DNA of 33,604 bases from Paracoccaceae bacterium (GTDB taxonomy: Bacteria; Pseudomonadota; Alphaproteobacteria; Rhodobacterales; Rhodobacteraceae), in assembly GCA_947476475.1 (NCBI GenBank), contig CANJQT010000034.1:1-33604 (forward strand), read 5' to 3'. This document shows positions 15,590 to 22,132 of this stretch, in pieces. The translations under genes and the position numbers were made by a program. Each line of letters starts with the position of its first letter. Positions within the stretch are counted from its first letter, which is position 1. The notes below the pieces were generated by a model. That model was given only the letters and a program-made list of their open reading frames with translations. It made no database searches and had not been told where the DNA came from.

Positions 15590-15796
15590 TCAGTTCGCGC
15601 AAGTCGTGTCGGGTGCGTTCATCGTCGAGACGACGACCGTCGTGCCGTCACTTTGCTCGTGCGCTGCGAAGTATTTGCCCTCGGCCCGGAACTGACCGTG
15701 GCAGGGGGAGACGGCCCCCGTCTCGACACCGGCGCAGGCGGAGAGGATGGTGAGCCCGAGAAGGGAAGCGGGGATCAAGCGGTTGCGTCTGGTCAC
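15590..15796 (-). CDS. Small lipoprotein, VirB7-like
   Basis: A 68-residue lipoprotein. The signal sequence ends in the lipobox LSAC, with the lipidated cysteine at about residue 21. The mature part is about 48 residues with cysteines in SPCHG and near the C-terminus (TTCAN). VirB7-type lipoproteins of this size stabilise VirB9 in the outer-membrane core, in Agrobacterium through a disulfide, and the free cysteines here would allow that. It overlaps the virB4 stop by ATGA. The position after virB4, rather than between virB6 and virB8, differs from Agrobacterium. No VirB7 sequence motif is clear, so the call is based on size, lipobox and operon. Confidence 0.6.
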   Translation of the reverse strand: MTRRNRLIPASLLGLTILSACAGVETGAVSPCHGQFRAEGKYFAAHEQSDGTTVVVSTMNAPDTTCAN

Positions 15797-18171
15797 GTCA
15801 TGTCCTTCCAGAAGTCGGGGTTGTCGCGCCAGCCATAGGGCGCGCGGTCTTCACCGGATCGGCCGCCGCCAAGCACGGCGAGCGCGGGTCCGAGGGCCGC
15901 GAGATCCATGTTCACGAAGACCGAGTCTCCGGCCGAGCGCAGGAGGGCGAGGCGCAGGCCGCCCGTGGGCGTGCAGAGGAACTCGGCCTCTTTCTCGTTC
16001 AGCCGCAGGATCCGGTAATCCTCGGGGTTTGCGCGCGGGTTCGGGTAGAGAAGCTGGGTCACTACGCTTTCCGCGATGATTTGTCCGACCTTGACCCGGG
16101 TCAGATGGGTCGGAGTCTGGGTCAGCATCATCACCACGGCATTCTTCTTCCGCATCGTGACGAGCCAATCGTGCAGGCGCTTCTCGAAGATCGGATCGTC
16201 GAGCATCTTCCAGGCTTCATCGATGACGATGAGGGTCGGACGGCGATCCTCGATCACCCGTTCGATGCGCCGGAAGAGGTAGGCCAGAAGCGCTGAGCGC
16301 TCGGTCCCGAGATCGAGGATCTCCGACATGTCGATGCCGACCACATCTTCGGACAGGCTGATCTGGGATGTGGCCCCGGGCCCGAAGAGCCAGCCATGCC
16401 GACCCCCCTGCCCCCATTCCCGGACCCTTCCCACCAGATCGCCCTCGTCGTCTGTCGAGGCGACGAGGGTTGCGAGGCCGTCGAAAGTCCTGAGCCGCGG
16501 ATCGGCCGAAACGATCTGACGGACGGCGGCGTTCAGGCTGACGGTTTGGGCGGTCTCGAAGGGGCGCGACCCTGCAAGGATGTCACCAAGCCAGTCGGTG
16601 AGCCAGGCCGCCCCGCGCTCATCGGTCTCGGTCTGAAACGGATTGAAGCCTGTCGCCTCGCCGATCCGGATCGCAGAATAGCTGCCACCCAAGGCGCGCA
16701 CGGCCATCTCGAGGCCCCGGTCCTTGTCGATGACGAGGATGCGGGCATGCACTCGCCGCGCCTGCGCCATCAGAAAGGCCGTGCCAAGGGTCTTGCCCGA
16801 TCCGGTGCGGCCCAAGACCAGCGTGTGGCCGGCGCTCGGCTCGGCACCGCGCTCGCCCTTATCGTGGAAATTGAAGCGGTAGAGGCTCGAGGTCACCGTC
16901 GGCAGCGCCGTGATCGTCTCGCCCCAGGGCGACTGTGCCTTGGAGCGACCTTCCGTCACCCGGTGCAGCGCTGCGAGGTGGGCGAAGTTCTGGGCTGACA
17001 GAAGTGCGGTGCGCGGGCGGTAGGCCCAGTTGCCCGGGGCCTGGGCGAACCAGGCCGCGCGGGCGGCGAAACTCTCACGAACGAGGGTCGCCCCGCAATC
17101 CTGTCCGGCGCGCCAGACTTCGGAGGCGGCTTCCTCCAGCTGTTCCGGGGTCTCGGCCGTGACCATGACCGTCAGGTGATGTTTGCCGAAGACTTGTCGG
17201 CCTGAGGCGACATTGTCGGCGGCCTCATACAGTTCCTGACGCAGGGTTTCAGCGGCATCCTCAGAGGCACGCATCTGGCGTGCCGTGCGCTTGATGCGCT
17301 CTTCGATTTCGTTGTTGCGCGCGGGGGTGAAGCTGTTGGTGATGACGATGTCGTAGGGCAGTTCCAGCGCGTCGAGCATCCGCGCCCAGGTGCGGGCCGG
17401 ATAGGATTTCACGCCGAAAATCGTCCCGAAACGCATCCCTTCGCTGGTTTCGATTTCCACCCGTTTGCCAGCAAAGATCATCTGCGATGACGCGACAGCC
17501 TCGGCAAGAAATTGGCCGCGCATCGGAAGCACCTTGGCCATCGGCTGCCCAAGAAGGACGCCAAGGAGACCCAGCCATTCCCCGGAGGAAACGGTCAGCC
17601 GCCGGAAGCCCAGACCCTGGCAGGCCCCGGCCAAAAGACCCATCGCTTCATTCAGGCGCTCGATCCTCTGGCCGAGGTCGCCTGTGAAGGCTGCCTTGAA
17701 GAGTGCGCCGATCAAAGGGACACGTTTTAGTACTGTGGGGCGAAGGATGAGCGAGACCACCAGCACTCGCCGCTTCAGGGTGCGGGCGCGAAGATGTCCC
17801 TGCCATCGGGCATCGACCATTGCCGCGAATTCGGCCCCGATGCCCTCAGCATCGAAGGGCTTCAGCTGGGGTGCGTCCGGCAGGGTCAGCTTGGAGACAT
17901 GGAACCCGAAGCCTTCGCCCAACTGGCCGATCAGCCGCGCAAGCGAAGTGGTCGCGAGTGAGAGGTCCCCTTCTTCCGTCGTGAAACTGTCCTGCCCCTC
18001 GACCACGGCAGAGGCGATCAGGTCACCCTGCCGGGTCAGGATCAGATTGTCCGCAGGTGCGGACAGCCAGGGCAAGTGCCGGGCGAAGGTCTCGGCTGCG
18101 AGATCCTCAGGCCGCAAGACAGATCGAAGCGCCGGGGTGGCCGGGAAGAGGGATTTGAGGTCAGCTGACAT
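15793..18171 (-). CDS. virB4: VirB4 ATPase
   Basis: A 792-residue ATPase of the VirB4/TrbE/CagE family, the largest cytoplasmic engine of the T4SS, needed for pilus biogenesis and DNA export. The N-terminal half (1-~400) is the VirB4-specific domain. Walker A is GRTGSGKTLG (454-463). Walker B is TLIVIDEAWKML (646-657), followed by a glutamine finger region (VVMMLTQTPTHL) and the late ESVVTQLLYPNP segment typical of VirB4. The start at 18171 has GGAG upstream and overlaps the virB3 end by 11 bases; a longer frame to 18234 lies wholly inside virB3 and is rejected. Full length with all motifs intact. Confidence 0.94.
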   Translation of the reverse strand: MSADLKSLFPATPALRSVLRPEDLAAETFARHLPWLSAPADNLILTRQGDLIASAVVEGQDSFTTEEGDLSLATTSLARLIGQLGEGFGFHVSKLTLPDAPQLKPFDAEGIGAEFAAMVDARWQGHLRARTLKRRVLVVSLILRPTVLKRVPLIGALFKAAFTGDLGQRIERLNEAMGLLAGACQGLGFRRLTVSSGEWLGLLGVLLGQPMAKVLPMRGQFLAEAVASSQMIFAGKRVEIETSEGMRFGTIFGVKSYPARTWARMLDALELPYDIVITNSFTPARNNEIEERIKRTARQMRASEDAAETLRQELYEAADNVASGRQVFGKHHLTVMVTAETPEQLEEAASEVWRAGQDCGATLVRESFAARAAWFAQAPGNWAYRPRTALLSAQNFAHLAALHRVTEGRSKAQSPWGETITALPTVTSSLYRFNFHDKGERGAEPSAGHTLVLGRTGSGKTLGTAFLMAQARRVHARILVIDKDRGLEMAVRALGGSYSAIRIGEATGFNPFQTETDERGAAWLTDWLGDILAGSRPFETAQTVSLNAAVRQIVSADPRLRTFDGLATLVASTDDEGDLVGRVREWGQGGRHGWLFGPGATSQISLSEDVVGIDMSEILDLGTERSALLAYLFRRIERVIEDRRPTLIVIDEAWKMLDDPIFEKRLHDWLVTMRKKNAVVMMLTQTPTHLTRVKVGQIIAESVVTQLLYPNPRANPEDYRILRLNEKEAEFLCTPTGGLRLALLRSAGDSVFVNMDLAALGPALAVLGGGRSGEDRAPYGWRDNPDFWKDMT

Positions 18172-18445
18172 GGCGATCTCCGCCAAAGGCCGACTTGCCC
18201 CGTGTGCGCGGGGTGCGGGAAAAGACCACCGCAACGGTCTCGAAGAGGTTCGGGTTGCGATCCGCGACGAACCACAAGACCGGATATCCGATGACGCCGA
18301 TCAGCAGAAACCGCCAGTCGTTCGCCCCAACGAAGGGGATGACCGAGCCCAGCATCAGGCTCACGAAGTAGCCGATGGGAAGGCCGAAGATCTTCGGCGG
18401 CCGGGTGAGGCCGAGAAACAGGGGCGCGTCATGCATGGGGAACAT
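18161..18445 (-). CDS. virB3: VirB3 inner-membrane protein
   Basis: A 94-residue protein matching the VirB3/TrbD pattern: a short N-terminus with APLFLGLTRPPKIFGLP, two membrane spans (IGYFVSLMLGSVIPFVG and FLLIGVIGYPVLWFVA), then a positively charged cytoplasmic tail. The RNPNLFETVAVVF segment near the end is typical. VirB3 works with VirB4 in pilus assembly. It lies 57 bases after virB2 and overlaps virB4. An alternative start three codons inside (MHDAPL) cannot be excluded. Confidence 0.9.
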   Translation of the reverse strand: MFPMHDAPLFLGLTRPPKIFGLPIGYFVSLMLGSVIPFVGANDWRFLLIGVIGYPVLWFVADRNPNLFETVAVVFSRTPRTRGKSAFGGDRHVS

Positions 18446-18502
18446 CCGAGGGAGCGGCCAAGCCGAGTGGGCGATGCCACCCGGCCTGTCGCCGATCCCG
18501 CC

Positions 18503-18817
18503 TTAGGGGGCCGCAAAGCCGTCGATGATGGTCGCGGCCGAGAAGACGAGGACCACACCGAAGAAGATCGCAAGGAAGAGGGGCCAGTTCAGGCGGCCGG
18601 TGAACATCATGTAGCCGGCAGCCACGACAGCAAGGATGGCGATCAGCCGTCCGATCGGGCCGGTCAGCCCGTCCACCACGACCTGCAGCATGTTCTCCAA
18701 GGGGTCGAGGTTCTGCGCGAGAGCGGGCTCCGCGAGGATTGCCGCGAAGGGCAGCGCCAGCAAAAGGGTGTGCAAAGCCAGGCGCGGCAATCGCACGCCA
18801 AAAAGATTGCGGAACAT
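18503..18817 (-). CDS. virB2: VirB2 major pilin
   Basis: A 104-residue pilin precursor. The long signal peptide ends at about residue 35 (EPALA before QNLDP). The mature peptide carries two hydrophobic helices (GRLIAILAVVAAGYMMFTG and PLFLAIFFGVVLVFSAATII) separated by a short basic loop (GRLNW), the standard VirB2/TrbC layout. It sits between virB1 and virB3 as expected. Nothing in the sequence shows whether the mature pilin is cyclised. Confidence 0.9.
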   Translation of the reverse strand: MFRNLFGVRLPRLALHTLLLALPFAAILAEPALAQNLDPLENMLQVVVDGLTGPIGRLIAILAVVAAGYMMFTGRLNWPLFLAIFFGVVLVFSAATIIDGFAAP

Positions 18818-18822
18818 GGGGG

Positions 18823-19533
18823 TTACTCCGAACTGAGGGTTGCGTTGGTCAGCCGCAAAACCTTGGCCACATGGCCCTCGGTCTCGGCATAAGGGGGAAT
18901 GCCGCCATAGTCGCGGACCGCTTCGGGTCCGGCATTGTAGGCGGCCAGAGCAAGATCTGCAGCGCCGAAGTCTTCAAGCTGGGCGAGGAGATAGCGGGCT
19001 GAGCCGTGCAGATTGTCTTCCGGATCATGGGGATCGACCCCGAGGAGATCGGCGGTTCCTGGCATCAGCTGACCCAAGCCGATGGCACCGACAGACGACC
19101 GCGCATCTGGATTGAAGGCAGATTCCACGGCGATGTTGGCCCGAAAGAGTGCGAGCCATTCCGTCCCGGAGAGCCCCGCCGCATTCAGCGCAGGATGGCG
19201 GAGGTAGTCGTCGCCGACGTCGAGTACGAGATCCTCGATTTCGGCTGTGCCACGCGGACCCCTGCCCTTCGGGGTTGTGCCATAGGACGCGAGCACAACG
19301 AGACCATCATCAGCTGCATCGGTCTTAGCATCATCTGTGAACTCGGCGTTGTTCGGATCGCCGCGTTTGGGAAGCTTTTTGCCAAGATCGAGAACGCTGG
19401 CCCGAACCCGCAAGTCCTCTGCCCCTGTCCCCAGATCAATGACCTCGGCCAGGGCACCTTGTGCGGCAATGAGCCAAAGCGCCAGCCCTGCGCCGAGGGT
19501 CAGATCAGGGAATGGGCTCCACCGCTGCGTCAT
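18823..19533 (-). CDS. virB1: VirB1 lytic transglycosylase
   Basis: A 236-residue periplasmic muramidase that opens the peptidoglycan for pilus assembly. The signal peptide (about 1-29, ending AQGALA) is followed by an unstructured acidic linker (about 30-105). The SLT domain begins at about 120, with NIAVESAF (catalytic Glu 137), [29 protein letters not shown] and [12 protein letters not shown]. The domain is clearly related to the SLT core of the chimeric protein later in the operon (both contain QLMPGTA, NAGP and YGGIPP). The gene starts inside the end of the upstream hypothetical gene (29-base overlap) and ends 5 bases before virB2. Confidence 0.9.
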   Translation of the reverse strand: MTQRWSPFPDLTLGAGLALWLIAAQGALAEVIDLGTGAEDLRVRASVLDLGKKLPKRGDPNNAEFTDDAKTDAADDGLVVLASYGTTPKGRGPRGTAEIEDLVLDVGDDYLRHPALNAAGLSGTEWLALFRANIAVESAFNPDARSSVGAIGLGQLMPGTADLLGVDPHDPEDNLHGSARYLLAQLEDFGAADLALAAYNAGPEAVRDYGGIPPYAETEGHVAKVLRLTNATLSSE

Positions 19534-19825
19534 GGGTCCAGGTCGCCTTCTCGCCCTTCTTCAAAGGAACGGGGACCGTGGTCAGACCCAACTCGACCGC
19601 GAAAGAGATCAGACCGGTGACGGTCTTGAACTCCCGTGGTTCGAGCCCGCGCGAGATCACCAGAAGGGCCGTCTGGTCGCCAAGGCGCAACTGGATGCGC
19701 CAGGTGCCTTGCCAGACATTGAGAACCTTCTTTGCGTCCTCGACACAGAGGGCTTCGACGATGCCGCCTTCGGTCAGGGCCTCCTTAAGTCCGGCCTGCA
19801 AGATCACCGGGGTCAAGTTCCTCAT
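19505..19825 (-). CDS. Hypothetical first gene of the T4SS operon
   Basis: A 106-residue cytoplasmic protein without signal peptide or membrane span. It alternates short strands and helices ([20 protein letters not shown], then [17 protein letters not shown]), and I recognise no family. The ATG at 19825 has GGAAGG about 8 bases upstream and is preferred over a longer frame reaching 19903, whose extra segment lies in the promoter region. It overlaps virB1 by 29 bases, so it is translated with the secretion genes. As the first gene of the operon it could regulate it, but no DNA-binding motif is evident. Confidence 0.65.
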   Translation of the reverse strand: MRNLTPVILQAGLKEALTEGGIVEALCVEDAKKVLNVWQGTWRIQLRLGDQTALLVISRGLEPREFKTVTGLISFAVELGLTTVPVPLKKGEKATWTHDAAVEPIP

Positions 19826-19870
19826 GGGTTGGCACCTTCCGAAGCAACACGCTTTCGGCAGAACATAGTG

Positions 19871-19909
19871 CATGTTGCGCTGATGAGAAACATGTCGTCG
19901 CACAACATG
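19871..19909. promoter_or_regulatory. Inverted repeat in the divergent promoter region of the T4SS operon
   Basis: CATGTTGCGC (19871-19880) and GCACAACATG (19900-19909) are reverse complements with one mismatch, spaced by 19 bases. Further ACATGT elements lie at about 19890 and 19968. They occupy the 167-base gap between the T4SS operon (minus) and the exported-protein genes (plus), about 46 to 84 bases from the operon start codon. This is a reasonable operator position. No regulator is assigned. Confidence 0.45.
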
Positions 19910-19992
19910 GCGCTCACCTAGCGGTAGAATCCTATTGCGTCAATAGCGGTGTTTTGCAATTCATGCACATGTTTTGAAACCGCGGACCGTGC

Positions 19993-20295
19993 ATGCCCCT
20001 TCTCCGCTCCAGACACGCTTGCCTCGCCGCCGCCGCCCTGTTCACGATGCCTGTCTGCGGCGTCGCTCAAGGTGCGACGGCGTTGGACTGCTTGCCGCCG
20101 GTCCCGCCTGCACCGGTGACCGATGCTGCCACGCGCGCGGAATATCGCGTGGAGATCGGGCAGGAGTTCACGGCCTATTTCGATGAGGCGCAGACCTATC
20201 TGCGCTGTCTGGATGCCGCGCGAGCCCAGGTGTCCGAAGAGATCAACCGCGCGATCCACGACTACCAGGCTCTTGGCGAGGACCCGGACGGATGA
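19993..20295 (+). CDS. Small exported protein of unknown function
   Basis: A 100-residue protein with a signal peptide (to about residue 27, cleavage near GVAQG). The mature part begins with CLPPVPPAP and continues as a single amphipathic helical region (EYRVEIGQEFTAYFDEAQTYLRCLDAARAQVSEEI). Two mature cysteines could pair. It reads away from the T4SS operon and is followed 59 bases later by the TrbM-like gene. Small periplasmic helical proteins are common in conjugation loci, but the family is not recognised. The ATG lacks a clear ribosome binding site. Confidence 0.6.
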   Translation: MPLLRSRHACLAAAALFTMPVCGVAQGATALDCLPPVPPAPVTDAATRAEYRVEIGQEFTAYFDEAQTYLRCLDAARAQVSEEINRAIHDYQALGEDPDG

Positions 20296-20354
20296 CCGCG
20301 TGAGATCAGGTCCCCCTACCCTTCCCCTCCCGGCATCTTCACAAGGAAACTCCC

Positions 20355-20996
20355 ATGACAAGACTACGAGCTGCGGCCGCCCTGGCAGCGACCGCCATGT
20401 CACTTTCTGTTGCGGCTCCGGCACAAGCCTACCCCGTCGATTGCGCGATCCTTCTCTGCCTCGCAGGCGGCTGGCCAGCCTCGACCGAATGCGCCCATGC
20501 CCGCACCGTCTTCATTGCCCGGATCACGCCATGGCCGGTCGAGCCACCGCTGCAAATCTGGAACTGCCCGATGCGGGCGAGTTTCCGCGGCGAGGCCAAA
20601 CCGATCGAGCGCCTGTTCGACATCGCCGTTCGCGGAGAGACTGCCCCGCTCATCTCTGTCCCGAAAACGCCGTGGGCACCTCAGCTCGTCCAGGATCGGG
20701 CAGATGTCGATATCTCCGATCCGGCGTTTGACTTTGTCCGCTCGATCCGCGTGTTCGAGATCACCTACCAGCAGAGACGCAACTCTGACGGCGACTGCAA
20801 CAGCTGGGGCGCCGTGTACATGGGCACCTATGGCGCTCAGGGCGACTACAGCCGTCGTCGGAGCAGCATTTCTGCGGTGCCGACCGCCTCAGACCTCACC
20901 GTGCCGGCAGACTGTCGCAGCTATTGGCACCGGTCTGTTTTCGTCGAATGGCGCGACTATGAAGGGAGCTACGGACACGAAGAGGTTCATTACTGA
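20355..20996 (+). CDS. Exported protein, TrbM-like
   Basis: A 213-residue secreted protein with a good ribosome binding site (AAGGAA, 6-7 bases before the ATG) and a signal peptide ending AQA before YPVDC. The mature N-terminus DCAILLCLAGGWP, then ECAHARTVF, and a later NCPM reproduce the cysteine layout of TrbM/KikA-type conjugation proteins (cysteine pair, LAGG, then EC). TrbM is a periplasmic protein required for mating in IncP-like systems; its action is unclear. The long C-terminal part, with further cysteines (DCNSW, DCRSYW), is not recognised. The position beside the T4SS operon supports a transfer role. Confidence 0.5.
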   Translation: MTRLRAAAALAATAMSLSVAAPAQAYPVDCAILLCLAGGWPASTECAHARTVFIARITPWPVEPPLQIWNCPMRASFRGEAKPIERLFDIAVRGETAPLISVPKTPWAPQLVQDRADVDISDPAFDFVRSIRVFEITYQQRRNSDGDCNSWGAVYMGTYGAQGDYSRRRSSISAVPTASDLTVPADCRSYWHRSVFVEWRDYEGSYGHEEVHY

Positions 20997-21136
20997 GAAC
21001 ATGAACGACCGCCCTCCCACGAAACGATCGAGTGACCGGATCCCCAGAAACAGAAACGACGCCAGACCATAGGCCCGACGCCGCACTGATTTCCTCGTGG
21101 TGATGGAAATCTAGCGCGAGCTTTGGGTCCGTTCAA

Positions 21137-21156
21137 CCGGCAAATGCCTTTGCCGG
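21137..21156 (+). terminator. Stem-loop after the TrbM-like gene, probable terminator
   Basis: CCGGCAAA (21137-21144) and TTTGCCGG (21149-21156) form a perfect 8-bp stem with loop TGCC, followed by AACGAAATTTT. This has the form of a Rho-independent terminator, about 140 bases after the upstream stop. It could also lie in the leader of the next gene, which starts at 21213. Confidence 0.55.
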
Positions 21157-21212
21157 AACGAAATTTTGCACGGCTCACGGTCTGGTGTCGCCCCAAGACG
21201 GAACGACACATC

Positions 21213-22058
21213 ATGGAACTCACGACCGGCGCCATCCTGCGCCGCATCACCGAAACACCACTCTCCACTGCGGCCCATAAGCTCGCGACGATCATCCTCG
21301 ACGGCATCGCCTGGAAGGATGGCTACAACGGGCTTGAACGCGGAACGGCCGCGTTCACGCTGGCGCACCTCGCCGAAAAGATGGGGGTTTCCCGGCAGCA
21401 TCTGACGGCGCTCCTGGTCGAGCTCGCGGCGTCCGGCTTGGCGCTGGCCCGGTGGAAGCCCAATGGCAAGTTTGCGCCCTGGCTGTTCCGGTTCGGGGGG
21501 CATATCGCAACTGGAACAGCGCCAGATGTCGTGTCATCTGCAGGCGACACATCACTATCTGGAGACTCTAAGAACAAAACTATCTTTGCAGGAAAGATCG
21601 AGATCGGCGCAGTAGCCAGCGTCTACCACACGCCTTGGGCAGAATTGATCAAGTCAGCGAAGGTGTCGCTTGCCTGCTGGAACGTCGATACGCAGATCAT
21701 CTGGGAACGTTTCCTGACTTTCAACCAGTCGCGCGGCAATGCCCATGTCCCGGCTGGCTACTTGCTCGGCTTCATGCGGCGCTGGCGGACCAGTTCGTCA
21801 AGCCGGGCTCCAACGTTTTCATCGGAGCCGGAGCTGCTGGCCAAAGAAGATCCGAAAACGCTCGAGCTCCATCAGCAGATTCGGGCTGCTCCTAGTGCCA
21901 ACCGACAGTTTCACGCATCGGATTTGTGCAGCCTGATTGGCCAAGCCGCCTACGATGCTCGTGTCCTAGATGTCGTCCGACAGTTCGGCTGTCCAAGGTT
22001 CACTGCAATCCTTGCCGTGCACGGACGCGCCGTTTTGGCAGGAGAAATCTCGCGATGA
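21213..22058 (+). CDS. Helix-turn-helix protein, possibly plasmid replication or regulation
   Basis: A 281-residue soluble protein. A winged helix-turn-helix is visible near residues 45-75 (FTLAHLAEKMGVSRQHLTAL, then ELAASGLALARWKPNG). This pattern is common in replication initiators and plasmid regulators. The middle part (about 90-200) has no recognisable domain. The start at 21213 (MELTTG) is preferred because the longer frame would translate through a terminator-like hairpin. It is the last gene before the metal-resistance block and converges on the cusA-like gene. I cannot separate a replication role from a regulatory one. No iterons are seen next to it. Confidence 0.6.
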   Translation: MELTTGAILRRITETPLSTAAHKLATIILDGIAWKDGYNGLERGTAAFTLAHLAEKMGVSRQHLTALLVELAASGLALARWKPNGKFAPWLFRFGGHIATGTAPDVVSSAGDTSLSGDSKNKTIFAGKIEIGAVASVYHTPWAELIKSAKVSLACWNVDTQIIWERFLTFNQSRGNAHVPAGYLLGFMRRWRTSSSSRAPTFSSEPELLAKEDPKTLELHQQIRAAPSANRQFHASDLCSLIGQAAYDARVLDVVRQFGCPRFTAILAVHGRAVLAGEISR

Positions 22059-22132
22059 GATGGCTTGATGCGGAAGAGAGACCTCGGACATGCTTGCTCC
22101 AATCATTTCTGCCGGGGTTTCTCCGACCACTT

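Noticed and set aside
17465-18892. Plus-strand open frame of 475 codons over virB4, virB3 and virB2
   Set aside because: It is antisense to three well-supported T4SS genes and has no family match.
22054-22132. Short plus-strand reading frame starting MRWLDAEERPRTC, possibly a truncated gene
   Set aside because: It is too short in intergenic DNA and then runs antisense to the cusA-like gene; no family was recognised.
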